A DNA stretch of 64,000 bases, from the NCBI GenBank assembly GCA_965116325.1, contig OZ220675.1, positions 1,922,001-1,986,000 of the forward strand, written 5' to 3'. This stretch comes from JAGWBF01 sp965116325 (GTDB lineage: Bacteria > Chloroflexota > Dehalococcoidia > Lucifugimonadales > JAGWBF01). This document shows, in pieces, positions 26,039-34,764 of this stretch. Position numbers and translations under genes: made by a program. Position 1 is the first letter of the stretch. Each line of letters starts with the position of its first letter. The notes under the pieces are model-generated. The model saw only the letters and a program-made list of their open reading frames with translations, was not told the origin of the DNA and did no database searches.

Positions 26039-26735
26039 GCCGATGAGGGTACGGGAGCTGCGATACGCGACGGCCGAAACGGTTCTTCTGGTTGGCCTGC
26101 TGCTCTTATCGGTAGTTTCCATTCCCGACACCATAGTTACCGATGGACAGCCAAGCTTCTCATGGTCCGAACAGCTGGCAAGGTTCGTCCCCGACCAAGT
26201 ATTCAGCGAACTGCTGCTGCCAGTGAGTCTCTGCCTTGCGTTCTATTGGACGCTCCATCTCCTTGGACGGGCCCACATCGCATTCTGGATGATGGCTCTA
26301 TTAGTGGTGCTGCCACACAGCGCAGCTATCTTCTCTCACAACCAGATCGGATGGGACCAGTTCTTCGCCTTTGAGCTCGGTATCCCAGGTGACCGCTCTT
26401 TATTGAAGGACACCGGCCTGTTTCTGTTGAGCTTGGTTGGACTGGTCGGACTGAACCGTGCTGTCGGCCTGAGGCTGCTTGACCGGCGAATGCACCTGCA
26501 GGGAATCGACAGGGCGGAAAGGAACGGAGCAACGCTATCCGAGCTGGCCCTGCTAATAGGCTTGGTGGCAGCTGCCCTGTTGTTGACCGCTGTGATGATG
26601 GGGCTGTCCGCCCTGTTGGGTAGCTTCGATGGAGTTCTGGAAGGGTCGTCCTGGACAGTGGTGATCATCGGTGGAGGGGCAAGCCTGTTGCTTGCATCCA
26701 GCTTGGTGCTATGGTATCGGGGACGCCAGGTCTGA
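26019..26735 (+). CDS. Small polytopic membrane protein of the MoxR operon (unknown)
   Basis: I do not recognise this protein of up to 238 residues. It has about five hydrophobic helices: roughly 22-42, 66-82, 88-108, 134-152 and 175-230 (probably two). A basic loop between the last two regions reads LRLLDRRMHLQG. The frame overlaps the end of the DUF58 gene by 20 nt; ATG at 26043 is an alternative start just after the DUF58 stop. It is the last gene of the 13.8-kb operon. A DUF4129-like or stator-like role is possible but unsupported. Confidence 0.72.
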   Translation: MSEFSSKPMRVRELRYATAETVLLVGLLLLSVVSIPDTIVTDGQPSFSWSEQLARFVPDQVFSELLLPVSLCLAFYWTLHLLGRAHIAFWMMALLVVLPHSAAIFSHNQIGWDQFFAFELGIPGDRSLLKDTGLFLLSLVGLVGLNRAVGLRLLDRRMHLQGIDRAERNGATLSELALLIGLVAAALLLTAVMMGLSALLGSFDGVLEGSSWTVVIIGGGASLLLASSLVLWYRGRQV

Positions 26736-26795
26736 CGGTGAAGGGATCCCTATACCGCCGTAGGTGCACGGAGTTAGACGCCCGAAGATATAGGG

Positions 26796-26801
26796 TATAA
26801 T
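26796..26801 (+). promoter_or_regulatory. -10 element for tRNA-Ser(GGA)
   Basis: A perfect TATAAT lies 69 nt before the tRNA, with a weak -35 candidate (TTAGAC, 26774-26779) 16 nt upstream. This suggests that the tRNA has its own promoter and is not only read through from the MoxR operon. Confidence 0.55.
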
Positions 26802-26869
26802 GAAGATGTGCTGCCGAGAATTCCCGGGGCCATCACCAGGCCTCGCCGGATCCGGTGACGCTAAGGCGA

Positions 26870-26960
26870 GGAGAGGTGCTGGAGTGGTCGAACAGGCGCG
26901 CCTGGAAAGCGCGTAGGGGTCTCAAGCCTCTCGTGGGTTCGAATCCCACCCTCTCCGCCA
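26870..26960 (+). tRNA. tRNA-Ser(GGA)
   Basis: The acceptor stem GGAGAGG pairs with CCTCTCC at 26950-26956, followed by G and an encoded CCA (26958-26960). The anticodon loop CTGGAAA gives GGA. The long variable arm (GGGGTCTCAAGCCTC) identifies a class II serine tRNA. Confidence 0.97.
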
Positions 26961-27015
26961 TCCTTCCCGAACCCATTGCCTCTTCCCTACCGGACCTTCG
27001 GCCTGCATTATGCCC

Positions 27016-27696
27016 TCACGAGGATGCTTCCCGCATTCGAGAGAAGTGGCGTTCCACCCTGCCTGTCACAAGCATCATGCCGATTACGATGAGCCAGACG
27101 AAGAAGGCGACTCCGGAGACCCGGTGCATTATCGTAGCGGCATCAATCCAAATGAGCTGCATCAATATGCCGACCAGTGCCGACGCTGGAGCCAGCCTCC
27201 TTATTGCCCCTCCGGCCCTCCACTGACGTTGGGCCGCAGCCAAGAGCGCCAGCCCCGCGATTGCGAAGCCTATTTTGCCAGTCAGCCACCGGACGGTAGC
27301 TATTGCCTCGGTTGAGGAATCCGATGAGCCGGCTGCCGTCGCGCTGGATGCGTCGGCTGCCAGGACAACGGCGAGCGCACCCGAGACTATGGTGAACCCG
27401 CCCGACGCCGACAACAAGTAAGGGACCAGGCGCGTTCCGTAGCCCTCCCGGATGATCCAGGTCTTCAGCAGGAATAGGGCCCCGATGATCAGCGTTATCC
27501 CGGAGATGGCCCGCGCTATCCCGCTGACGTTGTACATTGTCTCGTTGGCTGCTATGGCGCGCAGCGACTCCAGCAGCGACGGTTGATCGGCGTCTGCAGA
27601 AACCCGGGCATACACCATCACGACGGTAGCTACTGCCGTCAGCAACAGAAACAGCCCCGCCATCCAGGCAGCCGAATCCTTCGGTGAAGGGTTCAA
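27016..27696 (-). CDS. Six-helix membrane protein, DUF4386-like
   Basis: The 226-residue protein has about six membrane helices: 12-29, 57-77, 92-113, 139-159, 168-186 and 195-212. Its overall length and helix spacing resemble DUF4386-type small membrane proteins, whose function is unknown. TTG start with GAGGAG 7 nt upstream. It stands alone between tRNA-Ser and the nuclease-like gene. The family assignment is tentative. Confidence 0.65.
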   Translation of the reverse strand: MNPSPKDSAAWMAGLFLLLTAVATVVMVYARVSADADQPSLLESLRAIAANETMYNVSGIARAISGITLIIGALFLLKTWIIREGYGTRLVPYLLSASGGFTIVSGALAVVLAADASSATAAGSSDSSTEAIATVRWLTGKIGFAIAGLALLAAAQRQWRAGGAIRRLAPASALVGILMQLIWIDAATIMHRVSGVAFFVWLIVIGMMLVTGRVERHFSRMREASS

Positions 27697-27774
27697 AGGT
27701 TCTCCTCGTTCAATTGGCGTCCCATCTTGTTCCTCACCGCTTACGACATTGTTCCACGCTGCCCGGCGCTGAAG

Positions 27775-28287
27775 CTAGTCCCGGCCGAGACCCTCAGCCT
27801 CAGAGGAGGGCAGGTCCAGGCCCTGGATGACTTCGTGGAATGCCGATGGAATCTCAGTTACTTCGGGGGTCGAATTTTGGCGTTGGCCGGCCCCTTGATT
27901 CTCAACGGTCGCGAAGCGTTTCCCGGATGCGAACACTGGGATCCCCCTGTGCACCGCTATACTGAGGGCCGCAGCTACATCGGTGTCTACCTCGACCACC
28001 CGGCTCTCCGTTTCAAGCCTCAAGGCACCGACAACCATCCCCTCTCCAACCTCCCTAAGAACAACTCGGGTGATTGTAGCCCCAAAGGAGGCAGCAATGG
28101 AGACTACCATATCGTGATGAGAACAACGGTCTGTGGACAAACCGTGCATCTCTGCCGCAAGAGCCCTAGCCTGTTCCATATTCAGGCTGAGGGTGACGCA
28201 GTGCTTGCGGTCCGGGAGTTGAAGGAGCAGCTCGGCGCTGTCGACTCTTTTGCTCCTTCGAAGGCGATACGGAAATACAGGTGTCAC
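27775..28287 (-). CDS. Bifunctional-nuclease-like (DUF151) domain protein
   Basis: Residues about 28-125 of this 170-residue protein align with the BFN/DUF151 fold. An HCVTLSLNMEQARALAAEM segment corresponds to the usual LPIWIG..EA.AIA.AL. A GATITRVVLREV strand follows, then VVEVDTDVAAALSIAVHRGIPVFAS, matching VDARPSDAIALALR.G.PIF. The usual SDA is replaced by VAA, so the active or binding site has diverged. The C-terminal 45 residues are low in complexity. Plant BFN1-like homologues act on DNA and RNA; activity of this copy is uncertain. Confidence 0.7.
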   Translation of the reverse strand: MTPVFPYRLRRSKRVDSAELLLQLPDRKHCVTLSLNMEQARALAAEMHGLSTDRCSHHDMVVSIAASFGATITRVVLREVGEGMVVGALRLETESRVVEVDTDVAAALSIAVHRGIPVFASGKRFATVENQGAGQRQNSTPEVTEIPSAFHEVIQGLDLPSSEAEGLGRD

Positions 28288-28652
28288 GCTCAGTGTCCTT
28301 TCCCTCGCTTAGCTCATCAGTTATGATGGCACTAGCGCCATAAATTAGTATATACTTAATACAAAGAATAGCTTATACATGCAAAGATGTTTCGTGTCAA
28401 GAGTGGCCCCGGAATTCGCGGTGGATACAAGGCACTTGGCCTTATCGTATGCGCCAGAAAAAGCGCCAAAGCGACCTTGTAAAGGAAGCGGTACCGAGCT
28501 ACGGAGGAGTGATGGAAGGAATCTTTCGCCTTCATCGCGTTTAACCTGCTTCTGTGGTCAAGTCCGGGCCCCCCTCCCACACTACCCCGTCCCCTTCCAC
28601 TAGCGTCATGGCTTCGTTGTTGGGCTAAAAATCCGTGTGCTAGAATTGGCCG
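28288..28652. other. Intergenic region with AT-rich patch
   Basis: This 365-nt gap between divergent genes contains an AT-rich stretch (about 28342-28378) well below the local G+C. It is flanked by a small dyad ATGGC/GCCAT (28326-28330 with 28337-28341). The minus-strand nuclease-like gene is probably transcribed from there. I see no gene: short frames on both strands lack ribosome-binding sites and recognisable composition. Confidence 0.5.
28617..28646 (+). promoter_or_regulatory. Candidate promoter giving a leaderless dprA transcript
   Basis: TTGTTG is followed after about 18 nt by TAGAAT (28641-28646). The dprA ATG begins at 28653, only 6 nt after the -10 element, and has no ribosome-binding site. 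Transcription would therefore start at or next to the start codon. Confidence 0.5.
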
Positions 28653-29765
28653 ATGGCTCAAGACCTGAAATATTGGGTGGCGTTAAACCACATTCCCAAC
28701 CTGGGAGCGGTACGTTTCCGCGCCCTGGAAAGCCACTTTCCTGACCTCGAGCATGCTTGGCGGGCATCATTCGGAGAGCTGCGGGCCGCGGGCCTGGATG
28801 AGGGTGTCGCCCGCACGATAGTCACCAGCAGGGACTCCATATCACCCGACGCTGTCATGGAGAAGCTGGAAAAGTGTGGAGGCTATGCCATCAACTGGCA
28901 TGACCCCCAGTATCCGGCCAAGCTGGCAGAAATATACGATCCGTCTCCCGTGCTGTACGTCCGGGGATGCTTGGAGGCCGCGGACGAGCGCTCCCTGGCC
29001 GTGGTCGGGACCCGCAAAGCCACCGCCTACGGCAAGGAAGCCTCTTCAGTCCTGTGCAGGGACCTGGCCTCCAACGGTGTGGCGATAGTCAGCGGCCTGG
29101 CCAGGGGGATAGACTCTATTGCCCATCGGGCTGCCATCGATGCCGGCGGGCGCACCATCGCCGTTCTGGGCACAGGGGTCGATACCATCTATCCTCCCGA
29201 ACACTCCACGCTCGCCCGGGATATTATGGAGCATGGCGCCCTGGTGAGTGAGTACCCGCTGGGGACCTCGCCCAAGGCCCAGCATTTCCCCCAGCGCAAC
29301 CGCCTCATCAGCGGCATGACCCTGGGCACCCTGGTGATCGAAGCGGGGGACAGGAGCGGTGCCCTTATCACCGTGAGCCATGCCCTGGAGCAGGGACGGG
29401 ATGTGTTCTGTGTGCCGGGGAACATCTTCTCGCCGGCAAGCCGTGGAACCAACGCCCTTATTCAGGAGGGCGCCAAGGCTGTTGTAACTTACACAGATAT
29501 ACTGGAAGAATTGAACCTGAATGCGGTAGCATTTCAGATGGAGATGCGGGGCCTCGCCCAGCCCGACAATGAGGACGAAGCCCGCATACTGGGCCACGTC
29601 ACCCATGAGCCACTCCATATCGATGAGCTTGGGCGGCTGGCTGATCTGCCTATCCACATGGTATCCAGCGTCCTCGCGATGATGGAGCTCAAGGGGCTGG
29701 TGAAACAGGTGGGCGGCATGCACTACACTAGAGTATCGGAAGCGGCAAGACACTATGGCAACTAA
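28653..29765 (+). CDS. dprA: DNA processing protein DprA/Smf
   Basis: The 370-residue protein has an N-terminal SAM-like helical part (IPNLGAVRFRALE). The Rossmann-like DprA core is unmistakable: LAVVGTRKATAYGKE, AIVSGLARGIDSIAHRAA, TIAVLGTGVDTIYPPEH and FPQRNRLISGMTLGTLVIEA. A winged-helix-like C-terminus follows (about 300-365). DprA loads RecA on incoming single-stranded DNA during transformation. The gene overlaps topA by 11 nt, the conserved dprA-topA-xerC order of many Gram-positive genomes. Confidence 0.96.
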   Translation: MAQDLKYWVALNHIPNLGAVRFRALESHFPDLEHAWRASFGELRAAGLDEGVARTIVTSRDSISPDAVMEKLEKCGGYAINWHDPQYPAKLAEIYDPSPVLYVRGCLEAADERSLAVVGTRKATAYGKEASSVLCRDLASNGVAIVSGLARGIDSIAHRAAIDAGGRTIAVLGTGVDTIYPPEHSTLARDIMEHGALVSEYPLGTSPKAQHFPQRNRLISGMTLGTLVIEAGDRSGALITVSHALEQGRDVFCVPGNIFSPASRGTNALIQEGAKAVVTYTDILEELNLNAVAFQMEMRGLAQPDNEDEARILGHVTHEPLHIDELGRLADLPIHMVSSVLAMMELKGLVKQVGGMHYTRVSEAARHYGN

Positions 29766-32145
29766 GACAACACGAAACAGCGCAAAGAGGGGGACCGCCT
29801 CGAAGGGGGCGACGAAGAGCAAGCCCAGGGCATCCTCGGGCGACCACTTGGTTGTGGTCGAATCGCCCGCCAAGGCCAGGACCATCGAGCGTATGCTCGG
29901 CTCCACGTTCACAGTGCGGGCGTCTCAGGGCCATGTGCGAGACCTGCCCAAGGGAAAGCTGGGAGTAAACGTAGATGACGGCTTCTCTCCCTCGTACCTG
30001 GTGACCAAGGACAAAGAGACCATCATCCAGGAGCTGAAGAAGCTGGGAGGCAAGGCCTCCTCCATCTACCTGGCGACCGACCCTGACCGGGAGGGTGAAG
30101 CCATCGCCTGGCACATCGCCAAGGCGGCGGGATGGGAGGGCAACGGCCACGACCTGCAAAGGGTGGTCTTCCATGAGATCACCCAGGAGGCTGTCCAGGA
30201 GTCCTTCAAGCATCCCCGCACCATAGACATGGAGCTGGTCAACGCCCAGCAGGCCCGGCGCATCCTGGACCGCCTGGTGGGGTACCAGATAAGCCCCTTG
30301 CTCTGGCGCAAGGTGCAGCGGGGCCTTTCTGCAGGCCGGGTCCAATCAGTGGCTCTCAGGATGGTCGTGGACCGGGAGAAGGAGATCGAGGCTTTCGTTC
30401 CCGTGGAGTACTGGTCCATCGAGGCCAAGCTTCGAAAAGACGACAAGAAAGCAGCCCCTTTCACGGCCACTCTGCACAGCATCAAGGGCGAAAGGGGCAA
30501 GCTCAACATTCCCGACTCTGCTTCGGCGGAGAAGGTGCGCAGCGATCTGAACGGGGCGGAGTACAGGGTTGATAGCGTGAAGAAGCGGGAGGTCAGGCAG
30601 TCGCCCGCTCCTCCCTTCATCACCAGCACCCTGCAGCAGGAGGCCTACCGAAAGCTGAGATTCTCCGCCAAGCGCACCATGGCAGTCGCCCAGCAGCTGT
30701 ACGAAGGGCTTTCCGTGGGGCAGGAAGGGTCCGTGGGCCTAATCACCTACATGAGGACCGATTCCGTCCAGGTGAACCCCGGCTCCATCAGGGAAGCCCG
30801 GGAGTACATCGCGTCAAGATACGGGTCCGAATATCTGCCGCCCCAGCCCAGGGCATTCAGAAAGAAGTCCAAGGGGGCCCAGGAGGCCCATGAGGCTATC
30901 CGGCCGACATCCATTCTGCGGGAACCCAGTCAGATCAGGTCCCACCTGACCTCGGACCAAGCCCGCCTCTACAACCTGATATGGCAGCGCATGCTGGCCA
31001 GCCAGATGGCCGATGCCAAGTCCGATTCCACGACCGTCGATATCGGGGCCAAGTGCACGGCGGTACCCAAGACCTACACCTTCCGCGCCGTGGGTACGGT
31101 GCTGAAGTTTCCCGGGTTCAGGACGCTGTACCTGGAGGGCAAGGACGACTCGGAGGGAGATGAGGGCGAAGGCAAAGCGCCGCTCCCCGAGCTCTCCCAG
31201 AACGACCTGCTCACCCTTATGTCCCTGGACCCCAAGCAGCACTTCACCCAGCCTCCGGCCCGCTACAGCGAGGCCACCCTGGTCAAGGCCCTGGAGGAGA
31301 TGGGTATCGGGCGTCCCAGCACATATGCTCCCATAATCTCCACCATTTCCGACCGCCAGTACGTGGTTAAGGAAGAAGGAAGGCTGAAGCCGACCGCCCT
31401 GGGTACCACCGTGAGCGACCTGCTCGTGGAGCACTTCTCCTCGGTGATGGACATGAACTTCACCGCCAAGATGGAAGAGGACTTGGATGAGGTGGCCCAG
31501 GGAGACCTGGAAATGGCGCCCATGCTCCAGGAGTTCTACACCCCCTTTAAGGAAGCCTTGGACGCGGCCGAGCAGGCTATGCCCAGGGTGAAGATAGAAG
31601 AGGCGACGGAGGAAGTCTGCCAGAAGTGCGGCAACAGCATGGTGATAAAGACCGGTCGGTTTGGCAGGTTCCTTGCCTGCACCAACTTCCCCGCATGTCG
31701 GAACACCAGGCCCCTGGCAGCCGACGGAACGGCCCAGCCTCCCGATGGTCAGTCTCCCGCAGAACCTGAAGACACCGGCGAAGCCTGCGAAAAGTGCGGC
31801 AAACCTATGCAGATGCGGTCGGGCCGATTTGGGCGGTTCATTGCCTGCACCGACTATCCCACTTGCAAGAGCACCAAGCCGATACTGAACAAGATCGGAG
31901 TTGCTTGCCCCAGGTGCGGGAGCGACATCGTGGAGCGCCGCTCCAGGAAGAGGGGGCGCCCCTTCTTTGGCTGCTCCAGTTACCCCAAGTGCGACTACGT
32001 TTCCAACCAGAGGCCTCTGCCGGACCCGTGCCCCGAGTGCGGGGGGCTTATGGTGGCCGCCGGCTCCAAGAGCGTGAAGTGCACCCAGTGCACCTGGACA
32101 GAGAAGATAGAGAAGACGAAAGAGGTGGCTGCCTCCACTAGATAA
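29755..32145 (+). CDS. topA: DNA topoisomerase I
   Basis: The 796-residue type IA topoisomerase relaxes negative supercoils. The Toprim domain starts at VVESPAKARTIERML with ATDPDREGEAIAWH. The catalytic tyrosine is Tyr332 in GLITYMRTDS. The C-terminus carries four zinc-ribbon-like modules (CQKCG..., CEKCG..., CPRCG..., CPECG...), the last being shortened. An N-terminal extension of about 30 basic, Ser/Thr-rich residues precedes the core. The ATG overlaps the dprA end. Confidence 0.97.
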   Translation: MATKTTRNSAKRGTASKGATKSKPRASSGDHLVVVESPAKARTIERMLGSTFTVRASQGHVRDLPKGKLGVNVDDGFSPSYLVTKDKETIIQELKKLGGKASSIYLATDPDREGEAIAWHIAKAAGWEGNGHDLQRVVFHEITQEAVQESFKHPRTIDMELVNAQQARRILDRLVGYQISPLLWRKVQRGLSAGRVQSVALRMVVDREKEIEAFVPVEYWSIEAKLRKDDKKAAPFTATLHSIKGERGKLNIPDSASAEKVRSDLNGAEYRVDSVKKREVRQSPAPPFITSTLQQEAYRKLRFSAKRTMAVAQQLYEGLSVGQEGSVGLITYMRTDSVQVNPGSIREAREYIASRYGSEYLPPQPRAFRKKSKGAQEAHEAIRPTSILREPSQIRSHLTSDQARLYNLIWQRMLASQMADAKSDSTTVDIGAKCTAVPKTYTFRAVGTVLKFPGFRTLYLEGKDDSEGDEGEGKAPLPELSQNDLLTLMSLDPKQHFTQPPARYSEATLVKALEEMGIGRPSTYAPIISTISDRQYVVKEEGRLKPTALGTTVSDLLVEHFSSVMDMNFTAKMEEDLDEVAQGDLEMAPMLQEFYTPFKEALDAAEQAMPRVKIEEATEEVCQKCGNSMVIKTGRFGRFLACTNFPACRNTRPLAADGTAQPPDGQSPAEPEDTGEACEKCGKPMQMRSGRFGRFIACTDYPTCKSTKPILNKIGVACPRCGSDIVERRSRKRGRPFFGCSSYPKCDYVSNQRPLPDPCPECGGLMVAAGSKSVKCTQCTWTEKIEKTKEVAASTR

Positions 32146-32200
32146 CACTCTGCTTGCACACCCGCTTAACCTCTTCAATCGAATTAGTAGGAAAACTAGA

Positions 32201-33199
32201 GTGACCCAAACTCAACTCAATGACCTGGAACTTCTTGTAAACAGCTACGCCGAGGCCCTTAGAAGCCAGCGTGGTCGCACCGAGCGAACGGCGCAGATAT
32301 ACGCCAACGACCTCCAACCCTTTGTCCGCTTCATGACCCGGGAGGGCATAGACCCACGGAAGCTGGACCGGGGCGTGCTGCGCCGATACCTCGCCTGGCT
32401 GTCCACTGAAGCCAAGGGACGTTCAGGGGGCTATGCCCGCGTCAGCGTCGCCCGAAAACTGGTAGTTCTCAGGTCTTTCTACCGGTACCTTCTCCAGCAA
32501 GGACACATCGAATCCAACCCCATCCCCAAGGGGCGCAGTTTCAACATCAAGGTCGAAAAGAGGCTGCCCGTGTTCCTGGGCCATGAGGAGGTCATGCGCC
32601 TCGTTGCCGCCCCGGACCCGGCCAGCGCCCTGGGACTGCGGGACCAAGCCATCCTGGAGCTGTTCTACTCCTCGGGGGTCCGGCTGGCCGAGCTCCAGGA
32701 GATGGACGTAGATGACCTGTCCCTCCACTCCCGGGAGGTGCGAGTGAGGGGAAAGGGCGCCAAGGACAGGGTATGCCTCCTGGGCGCTCCTGCCGTGACC
32801 TGCATCTCCAACTACATCGCCGGCGGTCGCCCGGCCCTGCAGCAGGCCGGCATGGAAAGGGCTGGCTACAGGCCCACGGGCGCACTATTTCTGAACCGAT
32901 ACGGGGCGCGCTTGTCCCGGCGCAGCATCGAAAAGCTGGTTTCCAAGTATGCATCGTCGGTCGATGCCAGGCCGGGGGTGCATCCCCATACCTTGAGGCA
33001 CACCTTTGCAACCCATCTGATGGAGGGCGGGGCTGACCTGCGGGTGGTCCAGGACCTCCTGGGTCACTCCAGTCCTGCCACCACCCAGGTGTATACTCAC
33101 GTTACACGAAACGAAGCCAGGGCCGAGTACTTCACGACCCATCCCGGTGCGCGCATGACCGGGCGAGACGACCACGCAACTAAAGATGATGATGAGTAA
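32201..33199 (+). CDS. xerC: Tyrosine recombinase, XerC/XerD type
   Basis: The 332-residue protein has an N-terminal SAM-like core-binding domain (about 10-110) and a C-terminal catalytic domain. The active-site set is complete: Arg in YSSGVRLAEL, Lys in VRGKGAKDR, HTLRHTFATHL, LLGHSSPATTQVYTHV with the nucleophilic Tyr. GTG start. Its position after topA and dprA matches the chromosomal dimer-resolution recombinase rather than a mobile-element integrase. The end overlaps aroQ by 14 nt. Confidence 0.93.
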   Translation: MTQTQLNDLELLVNSYAEALRSQRGRTERTAQIYANDLQPFVRFMTREGIDPRKLDRGVLRRYLAWLSTEAKGRSGGYARVSVARKLVVLRSFYRYLLQQGHIESNPIPKGRSFNIKVEKRLPVFLGHEEVMRLVAAPDPASALGLRDQAILELFYSSGVRLAELQEMDVDDLSLHSREVRVRGKGAKDRVCLLGAPAVTCISNYIAGGRPALQQAGMERAGYRPTGALFLNRYGARLSRRSIEKLVSKYASSVDARPGVHPHTLRHTFATHLMEGGADLRVVQDLLGHSSPATTQVYTHVTRNEARAEYFTTHPGARMTGRDDHATKDDDE

Positions 33200-33641
33200 G
33201 ATTCTGGTGATCAACGGCCCCAATCTGAACCGCCTGGGGAGCCGTGACGTGGGAATCTATGGCAGCAAGACCTTGCCGGAGATCGAAGCCGAGGTGGCTT
33301 CCAAGGCAAGAGAGCTTGGTGTTCAGGTAGAGTTTTTCCAGTCCAACTCCGAAGGTGCTATCATAGACTACATCCAGGCAAGGACCGACGAGGCCGAGGG
33401 GATAGTCATCAATCCGGGGGCACTTACCCACTACGGCTACTCGTTGCTGGATGCATTGACGGATAGCCGGCTTCCCGTTGTTGAGGTGCACATAAGCGAC
33501 ATCCACGCCCGGGAAGAGTGGAGGCGTCACTCGGTAACGGCCGCGGCGGCCCGGGAACAAATAGCAGGCTTGGGGTGGAAGGGGTACCTTATCGCCCTGG
33601 AATCCCTGGTATCCCAAGAGGGAGCAGGCAAAGAGACATGA
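33186..33641 (+). CDS. aroQ: 3-dehydroquinate dehydratase, type II
   Basis: The 151-residue protein converts 3-dehydroquinate to 3-dehydroshikimate in the shikimate pathway. Type II hallmarks are ILVINGPNLNRLGSRDVGIYG (the catalytic Tyr lies in this loop), NPGALTHYGYSLLDAL, and EVHISDIHAREEWRRHS with the catalytic His. The usual length is 145-150. Three consecutive ATG codons precede the sequence; any could be the start. Its TGA overlaps the next gene's ATG. Confidence 0.95.
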   Translation: MMMSKILVINGPNLNRLGSRDVGIYGSKTLPEIEAEVASKARELGVQVEFFQSNSEGAIIDYIQARTDEAEGIVINPGALTHYGYSLLDALTDSRLPVVEVHISDIHAREEWRRHSVTAAAAREQIAGLGWKGYLIALESLVSQEGAGKET

Positions 33642-34705
33642 GCTACAGACTGGACAAACTTCGCAGCGTTCTCAAGGAGAGGGAGATCGACGCCCTCCTT
33701 ATATCTACAGCAGAGAACCGCCGATATCTGTCGGGGTTTCACGGTTCGGCGGGCTACCTGCTGATCTCTGGGGAAGGCGCCTTCCTGGCCACGGACTTCA
33801 GGTACGTGGAGCAGGCCGCGCACCAAGCCCCCGATTTCCAGGTCCTTAAGGTGGGTGCGGGATGGTCTTGGCTGATGGACCTGCTAAGGGATGCCGGCCT
33901 GAAGAAGGTGGGCTTCGAAAGTCACCAGGTGACCGTATCCACCTACCAGCAGATAATAGAAGCGGCGCGAGAATTGCCCGTTGCCGAGCAGCCCAGCCTG
34001 GTCGCCACTGCCAGCATCGTCGAAGAGTTGAGGACCGTAAAGGATGGCGGTGAGCTGGAGCTGATACAGCGGGCCGTCGATGTGGCGGTGGCCGCGATGG
34101 ACTCGGTTACGCCGACGGTCCAGGAAGGTCAGACTGAGCAGGAGGTCGCCTGGCGCCTTGAGGTGGCAATGCGGGAGTTGGGGGCGGAGTCCATAAGCTT
34201 CGAGACCATCGTGGCAGCCGGCCCCAATGGGGCTATGCCCCATCACCGGCCCTCCGAGCGGGTCATCAAGGGAGGGGAGCCTGTGGTTATCGACATGGGC
34301 GCCAAGGTCGATGGCTACTGCAGCGATATAACACGCACCATCTGCGTCGGCGAAGAGGATGAGACCTTCCGCCGAATATATGACATCGTGCTGGGGTCCC
34401 AGCTTACCGCGATAGCTACCGTGACCCCAGGGCTGACGGGGGGCGATGCCGACGACCTGTCCAGGGTTGTGATTAGCGAGGCGGGATACGGCGACAACTT
34501 CGGCCATAGCTTGGGCCATGGCATCGGTATGGCGGTGCATGAGTTCCCAAGGGTGGGCCCCAAGTCGGACCATCCGTTGTCCGAGGGCATGGTTTTTACT
34601 GTGGAGCCGGGAATCTACCTGTCCGGTTGGGGTGGTGTTCGCATCGAGGACATGGTTATCCTGGAGGGAACGGGCGCCAGGGTACTGAGCAAAGCCCGCA
34701 AGTAA
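33638..34705 (+). CDS. Xaa-Pro aminopeptidase (M24 family)
   Basis: The 355-residue protein has a creatinase-like N-terminal domain (about 1-125) and a pita-bread M24 metallopeptidase domain. Metal ligands are visible in VVIDMGAKVDGYCSDITRT (two Asp), GHSLGHGIGMAVHE (His), MVFTVEPGIY (Glu) and GVRIEDMV (Glu). Such enzymes cleave Xaa-Pro bonds. I chose the ATG at 33638 because it overlaps the aroQ stop (ATGA) and has GGGAG upstream; a longer frame reads into aroQ. It sits next to efp, a common arrangement. Confidence 0.93.
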   Translation: MSYRLDKLRSVLKEREIDALLISTAENRRYLSGFHGSAGYLLISGEGAFLATDFRYVEQAAHQAPDFQVLKVGAGWSWLMDLLRDAGLKKVGFESHQVTVSTYQQIIEAARELPVAEQPSLVATASIVEELRTVKDGGELELIQRAVDVAVAAMDSVTPTVQEGQTEQEVAWRLEVAMRELGAESISFETIVAAGPNGAMPHHRPSERVIKGGEPVVIDMGAKVDGYCSDITRTICVGEEDETFRRIYDIVLGSQLTAIATVTPGLTGGDADDLSRVVISEAGYGDNFGHSLGHGIGMAVHEFPRVGPKSDHPLSEGMVFTVEPGIYLSGWGGVRIEDMVILEGTGARVLSKARK

Positions 34706-34764
34706 ACGCCGGATGTCGTCAACATCCAGGGGTGGGGCTGAAATGCCTATGAGGGGGGAGTGAA

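Noticed and set aside
12509..26960. tRNA-bounded genomic island between the two serine tRNAs
   Set aside because: The two tRNA 3' ends share sequence, which could mimic an attachment duplication. But both are complete tRNAs with different anticodons, and no integrase or base-composition shift is present.
28356..28661. Minus-strand frame of 101 codons before dprA
   Set aside because: No ribosome-binding site, crosses the AT-rich patch and the dprA start, and the composition is unlike local genes.
30814..32178. Long antisense frame opposite topA (454 codons)
   Set aside because: It is the complement of a confidently identified gene, has no recognisable domain and no start signal. High G+C makes long antisense frames common.
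32201..33199. Mobile-element integrase
   Set aside because: The gene sits in the conserved dprA-topA-xerC order with no direct repeats or cargo genes, so a chromosomal Xer recombinase is more likely.
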